Shown here: piece by piece, positions 1 to 7,094 of the stretch
Numbering within the stretch: the first letter of the stretch is position 1
How the letters are laid out: each line of letters starts with the position of its first letter
Origin: Cellulosimicrobium cellulans
GTDB taxonomy: Bacteria > Actinomycetota > Actinomycetes > Actinomycetales > Cellulomonadaceae
Direction: 5' to 3'
Length of the DNA: 64,000 nt
Assembly: GCF_007679345.1 (NCBI RefSeq)
Contig: NZ_VEGH01000013.1
Location: 81,545 to 145,544 of the forward strand
Notes under the pieces: model-generated
Database searches by the model: none
What the model saw: the letters and a program-made list of their open reading frames with translations, nothing else
Told to the model about the DNA's origin: nothing
Made by a program: the position numbers and the translations under genes

Positions 1-339
1 CGCCGCCTCGGCGACCGCGACCGGCCCGTCGGCGCGCACGGTGACCCGGTCGCCGTCCACGACGAGGTCGATCGACGGGAGCTCGCCGTCCGGGTCCGTC
101 GCCGCGTACACCCGCAGCGGGTCACCGGTCCCGGGGTCCACGACCGCCAGGCCCTCGCCGCGCAGCACCCCGTCCGGCACCGGTCGGCCGGGCCGCCGGC
201 GCATCTGCTGCTCCACCTCGTGCGCCGGCGGCGCCGGCCGGTCCCGGCCCGGGGTCCACCAGCCGGTCGGGCTCCAGCTCTGCCAGCCCTCGGTGTAGAT
301 CCGCGGGCGGTCGACGACCAGCGTCTCGACCGGCCTCAT
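1..339 (-). CDS. GH36-type alpha-galactosidase, N-terminal fragment (cut by window edge)
   Basis: The first 113 codons of a gene that runs off the left edge. Residues 13-22 (IYTEGWQSWS) are the aromatic motif found near the N-terminus of GH36 alpha-galactosidases (melibiases); the following residues look like the start of the beta-sandwich. The catalytic TIM barrel lies outside the window. The ATG at 339 overlaps the TGA of the upstream dehydrogenase as ATGA, so it is the last visible member of an operon with the Gfo/Idh/MocA and MDR dehydrogenases. Expected role is hydrolysis of terminal alpha-galactosyl residues from imported oligosaccharides; the exact substrate is unknown. Family assignment rests on one motif plus context. 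Confidence 0.72.
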   Translation of the reverse strand, partial: MRPVETLVVDRPRIYTEGWQSWSPTGWWTPGRDRPAPPAHEVEQQMRRRPGRPVPDGVLRGEGLAVVDPGTGDPLRVYAATDPDGELPSIDLVVDGDRVTVRADGPVAVAEAA

Positions 340-1430
340 GCCACCGCCCCCGCCGGGGCGGGCGCGGGCGCGGCGAGGTCGAGCGCGAGGTCCCGCGCCG
401 GCACCCCGCTCCGGACGGCCGCGACAGCGGCGGTCCCGAGCCGCACCGAGGCCGCGACGTGCCCGACGCCGTTCTCGGGCTCGCGGTCCTCCGCGACCGC
501 CCGCTGCAGCTCGCCCATCGTCCCGGCGAACCCGTCGACGAACCACTGCCCGTCGAGGGCGTACGACGTCGTGGTGCCGCCGGACTCGAGCTCGACGCGG
601 TCGGAGCCGAGCAGGATGCTGCCGCGGATCGTGCCCCGGGTCCCGTGCACCCAGAACGGGCAGCCGCCGCCGCGGGCGCGCGCGTCGCCGACCACGCGGA
701 TCGAGGCGGTCGCCCCGCCCTCGGTCGCGATGTGCACGGACGCCTGCCACGGGTTCCTCGCCGCCACCGGCTGGCCCGGCACCCGCGAGTCGTGCGCCGC
801 GACGGACGACACGCGCGTCCCCTCGAGCCAGCACCTGGTGATGTCGAACCAGTGCACCAGGTAGTCCGTGAGCAGCATGTGGTCGAGGTCGTCGAACGGC
901 GTCCCGGCGATCGGCGGCAGCGGCTTGTCGTGCAGGTGCGTCACGCCGACGACCTCGCCGACGGCCCCGGAGCGGACCAGCAGCGTCGTGAGCCGCCAGG
1001 CCGGCGCCCACCGGCCGTTCTGGTTCACCGCGACCCGCAGCCCGCGCTCGGCACCCCGGGCGGTGACCTCCTCGAGCCGGTCCAGGTCCGCCGGGGAGGA
1101 GACGACCGGCTTCTGCGCGAGCACGTGCTTGCCCGCGGCCAGGCAGCGCTCGATGAGGTCGACCCGGCCGATCGGCCCGGTGGCGATGTCGACCACCTCC
1201 ACCCGCGGGTCGGCGAGGAACGCGTCCAGGTCGTCGTGCACGGCGGCGCCCGCGGGCAGCACGTCGGCGAGCGCCCCGGCGACCCCGGGCCGGTCGCAGG
1301 CGGCGACCACCGGGACGTCGTACCGGGCGTAGGCCGGCAGGTGCGCGGTGCGGGCGATCTGCCCGCAGCCGAGCAGCCCGACGGCGAGCCGGCGGTCCGG
1401 GAAGGCGGGGCGGTGGTCCGGGGCGGTCAC
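336..1430 (-). CDS. Gfo/Idh/MocA family NAD(P)-dependent sugar dehydrogenase
   Basis: 364 aa. The N-terminal Rossmann fold shows VGLLGCGQIARTAHLPAY at about residues 17-34, and KHVLAQKPVV near residue 110 matches the conserved E/Q-K-P nicotinamide-site motif of the Gfo/Idh/MocA family. The C-terminal half is the usual alpha/beta domain. These enzymes oxidise or reduce sugars, inositols or their derivatives in the cytoplasm. The GTG at 1430 overlaps the TGA of the MDR gene (GTGA), and its own TGA overlaps the ATG of the alpha-galactosidase, so translation is probably coupled. Together with the MDR dehydrogenase it may oxidise and epimerise a sugar; the substrate cannot be read from sequence. 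Confidence 0.88.
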   Translation of the reverse strand: MTAPDHRPAFPDRRLAVGLLGCGQIARTAHLPAYARYDVPVVAACDRPGVAGALADVLPAGAAVHDDLDAFLADPRVEVVDIATGPIGRVDLIERCLAAGKHVLAQKPVVSSPADLDRLEEVTARGAERGLRVAVNQNGRWAPAWRLTTLLVRSGAVGEVVGVTHLHDKPLPPIAGTPFDDLDHMLLTDYLVHWFDITRCWLEGTRVSSVAAHDSRVPGQPVAARNPWQASVHIATEGGATASIRVVGDARARGGGCPFWVHGTRGTIRGSILLGSDRVELESGGTTTSYALDGQWFVDGFAGTMGELQRAVAEDREPENGVGHVAASVRLGTAAVAAVRSGVPARDLALDLAAPAPAPAGAVA

Positions 1431-2494
1431 CGGGCCACCCCCGAGCCGGCCGGCGCGCCGTCGAACCGCAGCACCGTCTGGAGCACCGCCGGGTCACCCG
1501 CGTCGAGCAGCGCGAACGCGTCGGCGACGTCGGCCGCGTCGACCACGTGGGTGACGAGCGCCGCGACGTCGACGTCGCCACGGAGGACGCGGTCCATGAA
1601 CGTGCGGACGAGGCGCGGCTGGTCCCAGCGGGTCGCCAGCTCGACGGGCACGCCCGAGATCTGCGACGAGACCAGGCGGACGCGGTTGTGGTGGAACTCC
1701 TCGCCCAGGCGCAGCGCCGTGGCGTCGCCCTGGTAGAAGCCGGAGGCCGCGACGGTCCCGCCGACCACGACCGACCGGACCGCCTCGTGCAGGGCGGCCG
1801 TCGAGCCGGACAGCTCCACCGCCGCGTCCACGCCGCCGCCGGTGAGCGCGCGGACCGCCGCCCCGGCGCCGCCGGGCGCGTCCGCCCGCACGACCTCGGC
1901 GGCCCCCGCGCCGCGCGCCGCGGCCAGCCGCTCGGGCAGGGCGTCGACCGCGATCACCCGCGCGCCGGAGAGCACCGCGAGCCGCGTCGTCAGCAGTCCG
2001 ATCACGCCCTGGCCGAACACGGCCACGTCCTCCCCGAGCCGGGTCCCGGCCGCGAGCACGGCGTTCAGCGCGATCGAGCCCACCCGGGCGAACACGCCGG
2101 CCACCGGGTCGGCGTCCGGGGGCAGGACGCGGCCGGCGAGCGCCGCCGCGGGCAGCACCGCCTCGGACCGGTGACCCCAGATGCCGTGCACCCGGTCCCC
2201 GACCGCGAGGTCGTGGACGTCGGCGCCGACCTCGACCACCTCGCCGGTCTCGGAGTAGCCCCAGCCGACCACCGGGTAGCGGTGGGTCGGCTCCCCGTCG
2301 GTGAACAGCCGCCGCTCGGCGTCCCACGTGCGGGTGAGGTAGGGATTGGTCCCGCGGTAGGCGGTGAGCTCGGTGCCGGCGGAGATGCCGGAGTACCAGG
2401 TGCGAACCCGGACGGCGTCCGGTCGCAGCGGTTCGGCGGGGCACGGGACGAGCTCCACGCGGCGCGGGGAGGTGAACTGCACGACTTCGGGCAC
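1427..2494 (-). CDS. MDR family (zinc-type alcohol dehydrogenase-like) dehydrogenase
   Basis: 355 aa from a GTG at 2494, chosen because AAGGA lies 8 nt upstream; the frame stays open to 2542 but the extra residues look like untranslated leader. GroES-like domain first (GDRVHGIWGH), then a nucleotide-binding domain with VAVFGQGVIGLLTTRLA. The usual catalytic-zinc cysteine position reads SAGTEL, so it belongs to the MDR branch that lacks the canonical Cys, like BchC-related dehydrogenases. First gene of the leftward operon with the Gfo/Idh/MocA dehydrogenase and alpha-galactosidase, divergent from the ROK regulator. Probable role is oxidation of a sugar or polyol; substrate unknown. Confidence 0.85.
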   Translation of the reverse strand: MPEVVQFTSPRRVELVPCPAEPLRPDAVRVRTWYSGISAGTELTAYRGTNPYLTRTWDAERRLFTDGEPTHRYPVVGWGYSETGEVVEVGADVHDLAVGDRVHGIWGHRSEAVLPAAALAGRVLPPDADPVAGVFARVGSIALNAVLAAGTRLGEDVAVFGQGVIGLLTTRLAVLSGARVIAVDALPERLAAARGAGAAEVVRADAPGGAGAAVRALTGGGVDAAVELSGSTAALHEAVRSVVVGGTVAASGFYQGDATALRLGEEFHHNRVRLVSSQISGVPVELATRWDQPRLVRTFMDRVLRGDVDVAALVTHVVDAADVADAFALLDAGDPAVLQTVLRFDGAPAGSGVAR

Positions 2495-2540
2495 GACGCT
2501 GGTCCTTGTTCGGCGACAGTGGGTCCACGGCCGGCGCCAC

Positions 2541-2566
2541 ATCCGTCTAGCGACTAGCCGTATGAT
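2541..2566 (+). promoter_or_regulatory. Promoter and palindromic operator in the MDR/ROK divergent region
   Basis: A near-perfect palindrome with core CTAG-CGA-CTAG (2547-2557, flanked by CG at each end) lies directly before a -10-like TATGAT at 2561-2566 that faces the ROK gene. The -35 position (CACATC) is weak. A repressor bound here would block the promoter, so this is a good candidate operator for the ROK protein. A similar motif occurs at 7043-7055. Confidence 0.5.
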
Positions 2567-2612
2567 GTTCAGCAGTTAAGCACAACGACTTGGCAGAAGG
2601 AAGGGCGATCTG

Positions 2613-3755
2613 GTGGCACCAGGACCCGGCGACGTGCTCGCGATGATCCGCAGCGGGCAGGCCGCGACGCGCGGCGACGTCCTCGAGCTGACGGGCCTGT
2701 CCCGGATGACCGTCGCGCAGCGCGTCGACCGGCTGCTGTCCGCCGGCCTCGTCGTGGAGAGCGGGACCGACCGCGCGACCGGCGGCCGCCGACCGCGCCG
2801 GCTCGTGTTCAACGACGAGCACGCGCACCTGGCGGCGGTGACGGTCGCGACCCGGCACACCCGCGCCGCGGTCACCGACCTGGCCGGCCGGGTGCTGGCC
2901 CGCGGCGAGGTGGACGTCGCCGTGGCGGACGGGCCGGAGCACACCCTCGACCGGGTGCGCGGGCTCGTCGGCGACCTGCTCGGGGAGGCGGGCGTCCGCA
3001 CCCTCGCCGGGGTGGGCATCAGCGTGCCCGGCCCGGTCGACCCGGCGACCGGCCGGCCGTCGCAGCCGCCGATCATGCCGGGCTGGGACGGCTTCCCCGT
3101 GGCCGACGTGCTCGGCGACGCGTTCGGCGCGCCCGTCCTCGTGGCGAACGACGCCGACGCCGAGGCGGTCGGCGAGCACGCGGCCGGGGCCAGGACGCCC
3201 TCGCTCTGCTACGTCAAGGTGTCCACCGGCATCGGCGTGGGCGTGGTGCTGGACGGGGCCGTGTACCCCGGCGCCGACGGGGGCGCCGGCGACATCGGGC
3301 ACGTGAAGATCGCCGGGCACGACGACGCGCCCTGCCAGTGCGGCTCGCACGGCTGCCTCGCGGCCGTCGCCTCGGGCCGGGCGGTGGCCCGCGAGCTGCG
3401 GGCGCTCGGGCACGCGACCGCGTCCGGGCGGGACGTCCGCACGCTCCTGGAGCGCGGCGACGCCGACGCCGCCGAGGCCACCCGGGCCGCGGGCCGCACG
3501 ATCGGCCGGGTGCTGGCGACGGTGGTCTGCCTGCTCAACCCGAGCGCGCTGGTGCTCGGCGGGGACCTGGCGTCCACCGCCCTGCTGTCCGGCGTGCGCG
3601 AGACGGTGTACCCGCTGACCCTCCCGCGGGCGACCCGGCACCTGGACATGCGGCTCGCCGCGCTCGGCGAGGACGCCGGCGTCGTCGGCCTGGCGCGGAT
3701 GCTCGTCGACCGGGAGTACTCGGCGGAGGCGGTCAACCGCCGGTACGCCGGCTGA
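2613..3755 (+). CDS. ROK family transcriptional repressor
   Basis: 380 aa from GTG with a strong AAGGAAGGG upstream. Residues 1-55 form a winged helix-turn-helix (TRGDVLELTGLSRMTVAQRVDRLLSAGL is within it). A ROK sugar-kinase fold follows: GVGISVPGPVD near 133-143, ND at 179-180, and the zinc signature GH at 229-230 with Cys241, Cys243 and Cys248 (CQCGSHGCL). HTH-ROK proteins such as NagC and XylR bind a sugar ligand in the ROK domain and release DNA. It is transcribed away from the dehydrogenase operon and converges on the sugar ABC importer (13 nt gap), so it probably controls both flanking operons. The effector sugar is not known. Confidence 0.9.
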   Translation: MAPGPGDVLAMIRSGQAATRGDVLELTGLSRMTVAQRVDRLLSAGLVVESGTDRATGGRRPRRLVFNDEHAHLAAVTVATRHTRAAVTDLAGRVLARGEVDVAVADGPEHTLDRVRGLVGDLLGEAGVRTLAGVGISVPGPVDPATGRPSQPPIMPGWDGFPVADVLGDAFGAPVLVANDADAEAVGEHAAGARTPSLCYVKVSTGIGVGVVLDGAVYPGADGGAGDIGHVKIAGHDDAPCQCGSHGCLAAVASGRAVARELRALGHATASGRDVRTLLERGDADAAEATRAAGRTIGRVLATVVCLLNPSALVLGGDLASTALLSGVRETVYPLTLPRATRHLDMRLAALGEDAGVVGLARMLVDREYSAEAVNRRYAG

Positions 3756-3768
3756 CCGCCCCGCGCGC

Positions 3769-4635
3769 TCACCCCTTGTCGGCACCGGCGGCCAGGCCGT
3801 CGGTGAGCTTGCGCTCGGCCAGCGAGTACAGCACCACGATCGGCACGGTGAGCAGGACCGAGCCGGCCATCAGCACCGTCTTCGCGACCTCGACGCCGTT
3901 CGACAGCTGCGACAGCCCGAGCGACACGGTCCACAGGTCGCGCTTCGCGGTGAGGAACAGCAGCGCGAACAGGAACTCGTTCCACGCGATCATGAACACG
4001 TACAGCAGCGTGGACATGATCGTCGGCATCGCCAGCGGCACGGTGATCCGGCGCATGGTCTGCAGCCGGGTGGCGCCGTCGACCCGGGCCGCCTCCTCGA
4101 TCGACACCGGGATGGTGTCGAAGTAGTTCCGGAGCATGTGGATCGAGACGGGGATGTTCAGCGCGACGTACACGATCACCAGGCCGACCAGCGACTCCCG
4201 GATGCCCAGCCTGGAGAACGCGACGAACAGCGGCACGGCCAGGATGATCGCCGGGAACATGTACACGACGAGGAACAGCGACGACAGGTGCCGCCGCCCG
4301 GTGAACCGCAGCCGGGACACCGCGTACGAGCCCGGGATCACCACCAGCAGCGTCACCGCGGCGGTCACCAGGGACACGACCGCGGAGTTGCCCATGAACC
4401 CGCCGAAGCCCTCGCCGCCGGCCGAGCGCGGCAGGAGCACCTGCCGGTAGGTGTCGAGCGTCAGGTCGCCGAGCGGCACCCACAGCCGGGACGGGTCCCG
4501 GAGCAGCTGCTCGATCGGGACGAAGCTCAGCAGCACCATGTAGTAGAACGGGAAGATCGCGCTGATCAGCAGGATCACGATGAGCGCAGGACGGGCGACG
4601 GCCAGCACCCGCCGCTCCACGGCCAGGCGGTTCAC
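3769..4635 (-). CDS. Carbohydrate ABC transporter permease (MalG type)
   Basis: 288 aa. Six membrane spans can be seen, beginning with ALIVILLISAIFPFYYMVLLSF. The EAA loop reads EEAARVDGATRLQTMRRITVPLAMP, placing it in the inner-membrane component of CUT1 sugar importers. The GTG at 4635 overlaps the TGA of the first permease (GTGA). It ends 13 nt from the convergent ROK gene with no clear terminator between them. No ATPase gene is adjacent, so the importer probably uses a shared MsmK/MsiK-type ATPase encoded elsewhere, as is common in actinomycetes. Confidence 0.92.
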   Translation of the reverse strand: MNRLAVERRVLAVARPALIVILLISAIFPFYYMVLLSFVPIEQLLRDPSRLWVPLGDLTLDTYRQVLLPRSAGGEGFGGFMGNSAVVSLVTAAVTLLVVIPGSYAVSRLRFTGRRHLSSLFLVVYMFPAIILAVPLFVAFSRLGIRESLVGLVIVYVALNIPVSIHMLRNYFDTIPVSIEEAARVDGATRLQTMRRITVPLAMPTIMSTLLYVFMIAWNEFLFALLFLTAKRDLWTVSLGLSQLSNGVEVAKTVLMAGSVLLTVPIVVLYSLAERKLTDGLAAGADKG

Positions 4636-5579
4636 GACTCGGGCTCCTTCCGGCCGGTCAGCACGAAGTACACGGCGAGCAGCGCGCACAGCACGAGCGC
4701 GAGCACCACCGCGGTCGTGGCCCCGCCGCCGAAGTCGAACGACCCCACGAGCTGGTTGTAGACGCGCACCGCGGACACCTCGGTCCCGGCCGCCCCGCCC
4801 GTGAGCAGGTAGACGTCGTCGAACTTGTTGAACGTCATGATCATCCGCAGCACCGCGAGCAGGGCGAGCACCGGCATCAGCTGCGGGAGCGTGACGTGGC
4901 GGAACGCCTGCGTCGGGGTGGCGCCGTCGAGCACCGCGGCCTCGTCCACGTCCCGCGGCAGCGCGGTCATGCGCGCCGCGATGAAGATGAGCGCGAACGG
5001 GAAGTACCGCCAGATCTCGAACGCGATCACCGTGAGCAGCGCGTAGGGCGCGCGCCCCAGGAAGTCGATCGGCTGGTCCCAGCCGAGCCAGCGCGTGCCG
5101 CCGATGTTCACGATCCCGAACTGCGGGTTGAGCATCATCTGCCAGACGAACGCCATGGCCACGACCGGCGCGACGTACGGGAGCAGCAGCAGCGCCCGCA
5201 CCGCCCCGCGCCCGCGGAACCCGCGGCGCAGGGCGAGCGCCGCCGCCAGGCCGACCGCGATCGAGCCGGCGGTGGTGCTCACGGAGTACACGACCGTCGT
5301 CCACAGCGAGCGCCAGAACCCCGCCGAGGTCAGCACGTCGGCGTAGTGCTCGAGCGTGAAGGAGCCGAACAGGCTGCCCCCGCGCAGGGAGCGCAGCGAG
5401 ACGTCCTGGAACGACAGCACGACGTTCCACGCGATCGGCACCACGATCGTCACGAGGATGATGACGGCCGCCGGCAGCACCAGGCCGAGGCCCTCCAGCT
5501 GCTCGCGCCGGCGGGCGGCCCGCCGCCGGGGGCGCACGCTCGGCGCGCTCCCGGCGGTGGGCACCTGCGTCACGGTCAC
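4632..5579 (-). CDS. Carbohydrate ABC transporter permease (MalF type)
   Basis: 315 aa. A basic N-terminus (RPRRRAARRREQ) precedes six predicted membrane helices, the first being LVLPAAVIILVTIVVPIAW. The EAA motif (DEAAVLDGATPTQAFRHVTLP) marks the site that docks the ATPase. The GTG start at 5579 overlaps the stop of the binding-protein gene (GTGA) and the stop overlaps the next permease the same way, so the three proteins are translationally linked. The substrate is a sugar or oligosaccharide; the neighbouring GH36 enzyme hints at an alpha-galactoside but does not prove it. Confidence 0.92.
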   Translation of the reverse strand: MTVTQVPTAGSAPSVRPRRRAARRREQLEGLGLVLPAAVIILVTIVVPIAWNVVLSFQDVSLRSLRGGSLFGSFTLEHYADVLTSAGFWRSLWTTVVYSVSTTAGSIAVGLAAALALRRGFRGRGAVRALLLLPYVAPVVAMAFVWQMMLNPQFGIVNIGGTRWLGWDQPIDFLGRAPYALLTVIAFEIWRYFPFALIFIAARMTALPRDVDEAAVLDGATPTQAFRHVTLPQLMPVLALLAVLRMIMTFNKFDDVYLLTGGAAGTEVSAVRVYNQLVGSFDFGGGATTAVVLALVLCALLAVYFVLTGRKEPES

Positions 5580-6988
5580 GACAGGCTCGCGGCGATGCCC
5601 GCGACCGCCTCGTCCGCCTGCCGGGCCGCGCCCGCGGCGTCGAGCGCGCCGGCGGCCAGGTCGGCGATCGCCTTCGGGATCGGCATCTGCGTGCCGAGCG
5701 GGCCGAGCAGCGCGCCGTCGCCGGACGTGATGGCCCAGCGGTCCAGCGTCGTCGGCGCGGCGGCGATCGCGTCCACCACGTCCTGCCCGTACACGTCCGC
5801 CATCGCGGCCTTGCTGTCGACGCCCATCTGCAGCCCGTTCCAGGCGTCGCTGAACCGCGTCGGGTCCTCGGGAGTGCCCAGCCGCACCGGGATCTTGCCC
5901 TCGGGTGCCTGCTCCATCCAGTCCTCGTACCCCTCGGTGAGGACGAACTCGATGTACTGCTGCGCGGCGTCGGTGTCCGCGCCGTCCAGCACGGCGAAGT
6001 TCTGCACCTCGCCGTACGAGCCGGGTGCGTCCGTGTCCGGCCCGGCGACCGAGGTGATCACCCCGGAGTTCGCCGCGAGGAACCCCGGGTCGTCCACGCA
6101 CTCGGGGCAGGTCGGGATCGCGTCGTTGCGCAGCCCCGCGAGCTCGTCGAGCAGGAACGTCGACCACAGCACCATCGCGGCCTGGCCGGCGAAGTAGGTG
6201 GCACGCGTCGAGTCGACGCTCTGCGTGCCGGCCGGCGAGTAGTCGCGGGCCAGGGTCTCGTACAGCTCCCACGTGGTCGTGCACGCCGCGGACGCGAGCG
6301 CGGGCTCGCCGTCCTCGACCACCTGGCAGCCGTTGCCGAGCGCCAGGGTCTCGAAGGTCTGCGCGGTGAAGATGTCGGACGCGTCGGTCGCGAGGGTGAT
6401 GCCGAACATCCCGGGCTCGGTGAGCGCGGCCGCCGCGGTCTCCAGCGCCTCGTAGGTGGTCGGCGGCTCGAGGCCGGCCGCCTCGAACAGATCGGTCCGG
6501 TAGACCAGGATCTGCGACCAGGCGTCCGAGGGCACGCCCACCTGGACGCCCCCGTCGCGGGTCAGCGCCAGCGCCGCCTCGGCGAACGTCTCCTCGCCCA
6601 GCGCCTCGACCACCCGGGCGTTGGCACCGGTGTCGACCAGGTCCTCGCCGACCAGCTGCCGGACGAAGCTCAGGTTCAGCAGCGAGATCACGTCCGGCAG
6701 CTCGCCGGACAGCGCCGCGGACTGGATCAGCTGCGGCGCCTGCCCCTCCTCGACGGCGACCAGGTCCACCTCGATCCCGGTCTTGTCGGTGAAGGCCTCA
6801 GCGATCTGCCGCTGCACCGCGATGCGCGGTTCCTGCGCCTCCGCGGTCCAGACGACCAGCGGCCGGTCGCCGTCGGCGGCCGCCGCGTCGCCGCTGCCGC
6901 CGCTGCCGCCGCAGGCCGTCAGGGCCAGCAGGCCGCCGACGGCGACCAGCCCGGTGGCGCGTCGCCGCGCCGTCTGTCGGTTCCTCAT
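5576..6988 (-). CDS. Sugar ABC transporter substrate-binding lipoprotein
   Basis: 470 aa. Start at ATG 6988, 6 nt after GGGGAG; the frame is open to 7039 but upstream codons lack a ribosome site. A lipoprotein signal covers residues 1-26 (basic MRNRQTARRRA, hydrophobic GLVAVGGLLALTAC, lipobox Cys26), followed by a Gly/Ser/Ala linker. The mature part looks like a family 1 extracellular solute-binding protein (PLVVWTAEAQEPRIAVQRQI, later GMFGITL and AAMVLWSTF). It would be anchored outside the membrane and deliver a sugar to the two permeases downstream. First gene of the importer operon and divergent from the debranching enzyme at 7095. Confidence 0.92.
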   Translation of the reverse strand: MRNRQTARRRATGLVAVGGLLALTACGGSGGSGDAAAADGDRPLVVWTAEAQEPRIAVQRQIAEAFTDKTGIEVDLVAVEEGQAPQLIQSAALSGELPDVISLLNLSFVRQLVGEDLVDTGANARVVEALGEETFAEAALALTRDGGVQVGVPSDAWSQILVYRTDLFEAAGLEPPTTYEALETAAAALTEPGMFGITLATDASDIFTAQTFETLALGNGCQVVEDGEPALASAACTTTWELYETLARDYSPAGTQSVDSTRATYFAGQAAMVLWSTFLLDELAGLRNDAIPTCPECVDDPGFLAANSGVITSVAGPDTDAPGSYGEVQNFAVLDGADTDAAQQYIEFVLTEGYEDWMEQAPEGKIPVRLGTPEDPTRFSDAWNGLQMGVDSKAAMADVYGQDVVDAIAAAPTTLDRWAITSGDGALLGPLGTQMPIPKAIADLAAGALDAAGAARQADEAVAGIAASLS

Positions 6989-7042
6989 CGTCGCTCCCCA
7001 GTGAGCCGGATGTGACTTCTGCATACTGACATGACACAAGTA

Positions 7043-7063
7043 GTCTAGCCAATAGGGTTATCT
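7043..7063. promoter_or_regulatory. Candidate ROK operator upstream of the ABC importer
   Basis: GTCTAGCCAATAG (7043-7055) resembles GTCTAGCGACTAG at 2545-2557 (11 of 13 identical), and both are followed by TAT seven to eight bases later. Each copy sits in a divergent intergenic region flanking the carbohydrate cluster, which suggests a common regulator. The second half-site is degenerate here (ATAG instead of CTAG). Confidence 0.45.
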
Positions 7064-7094
7064 CACGATCCCATCACGATGCGAGGAGGCAGTC

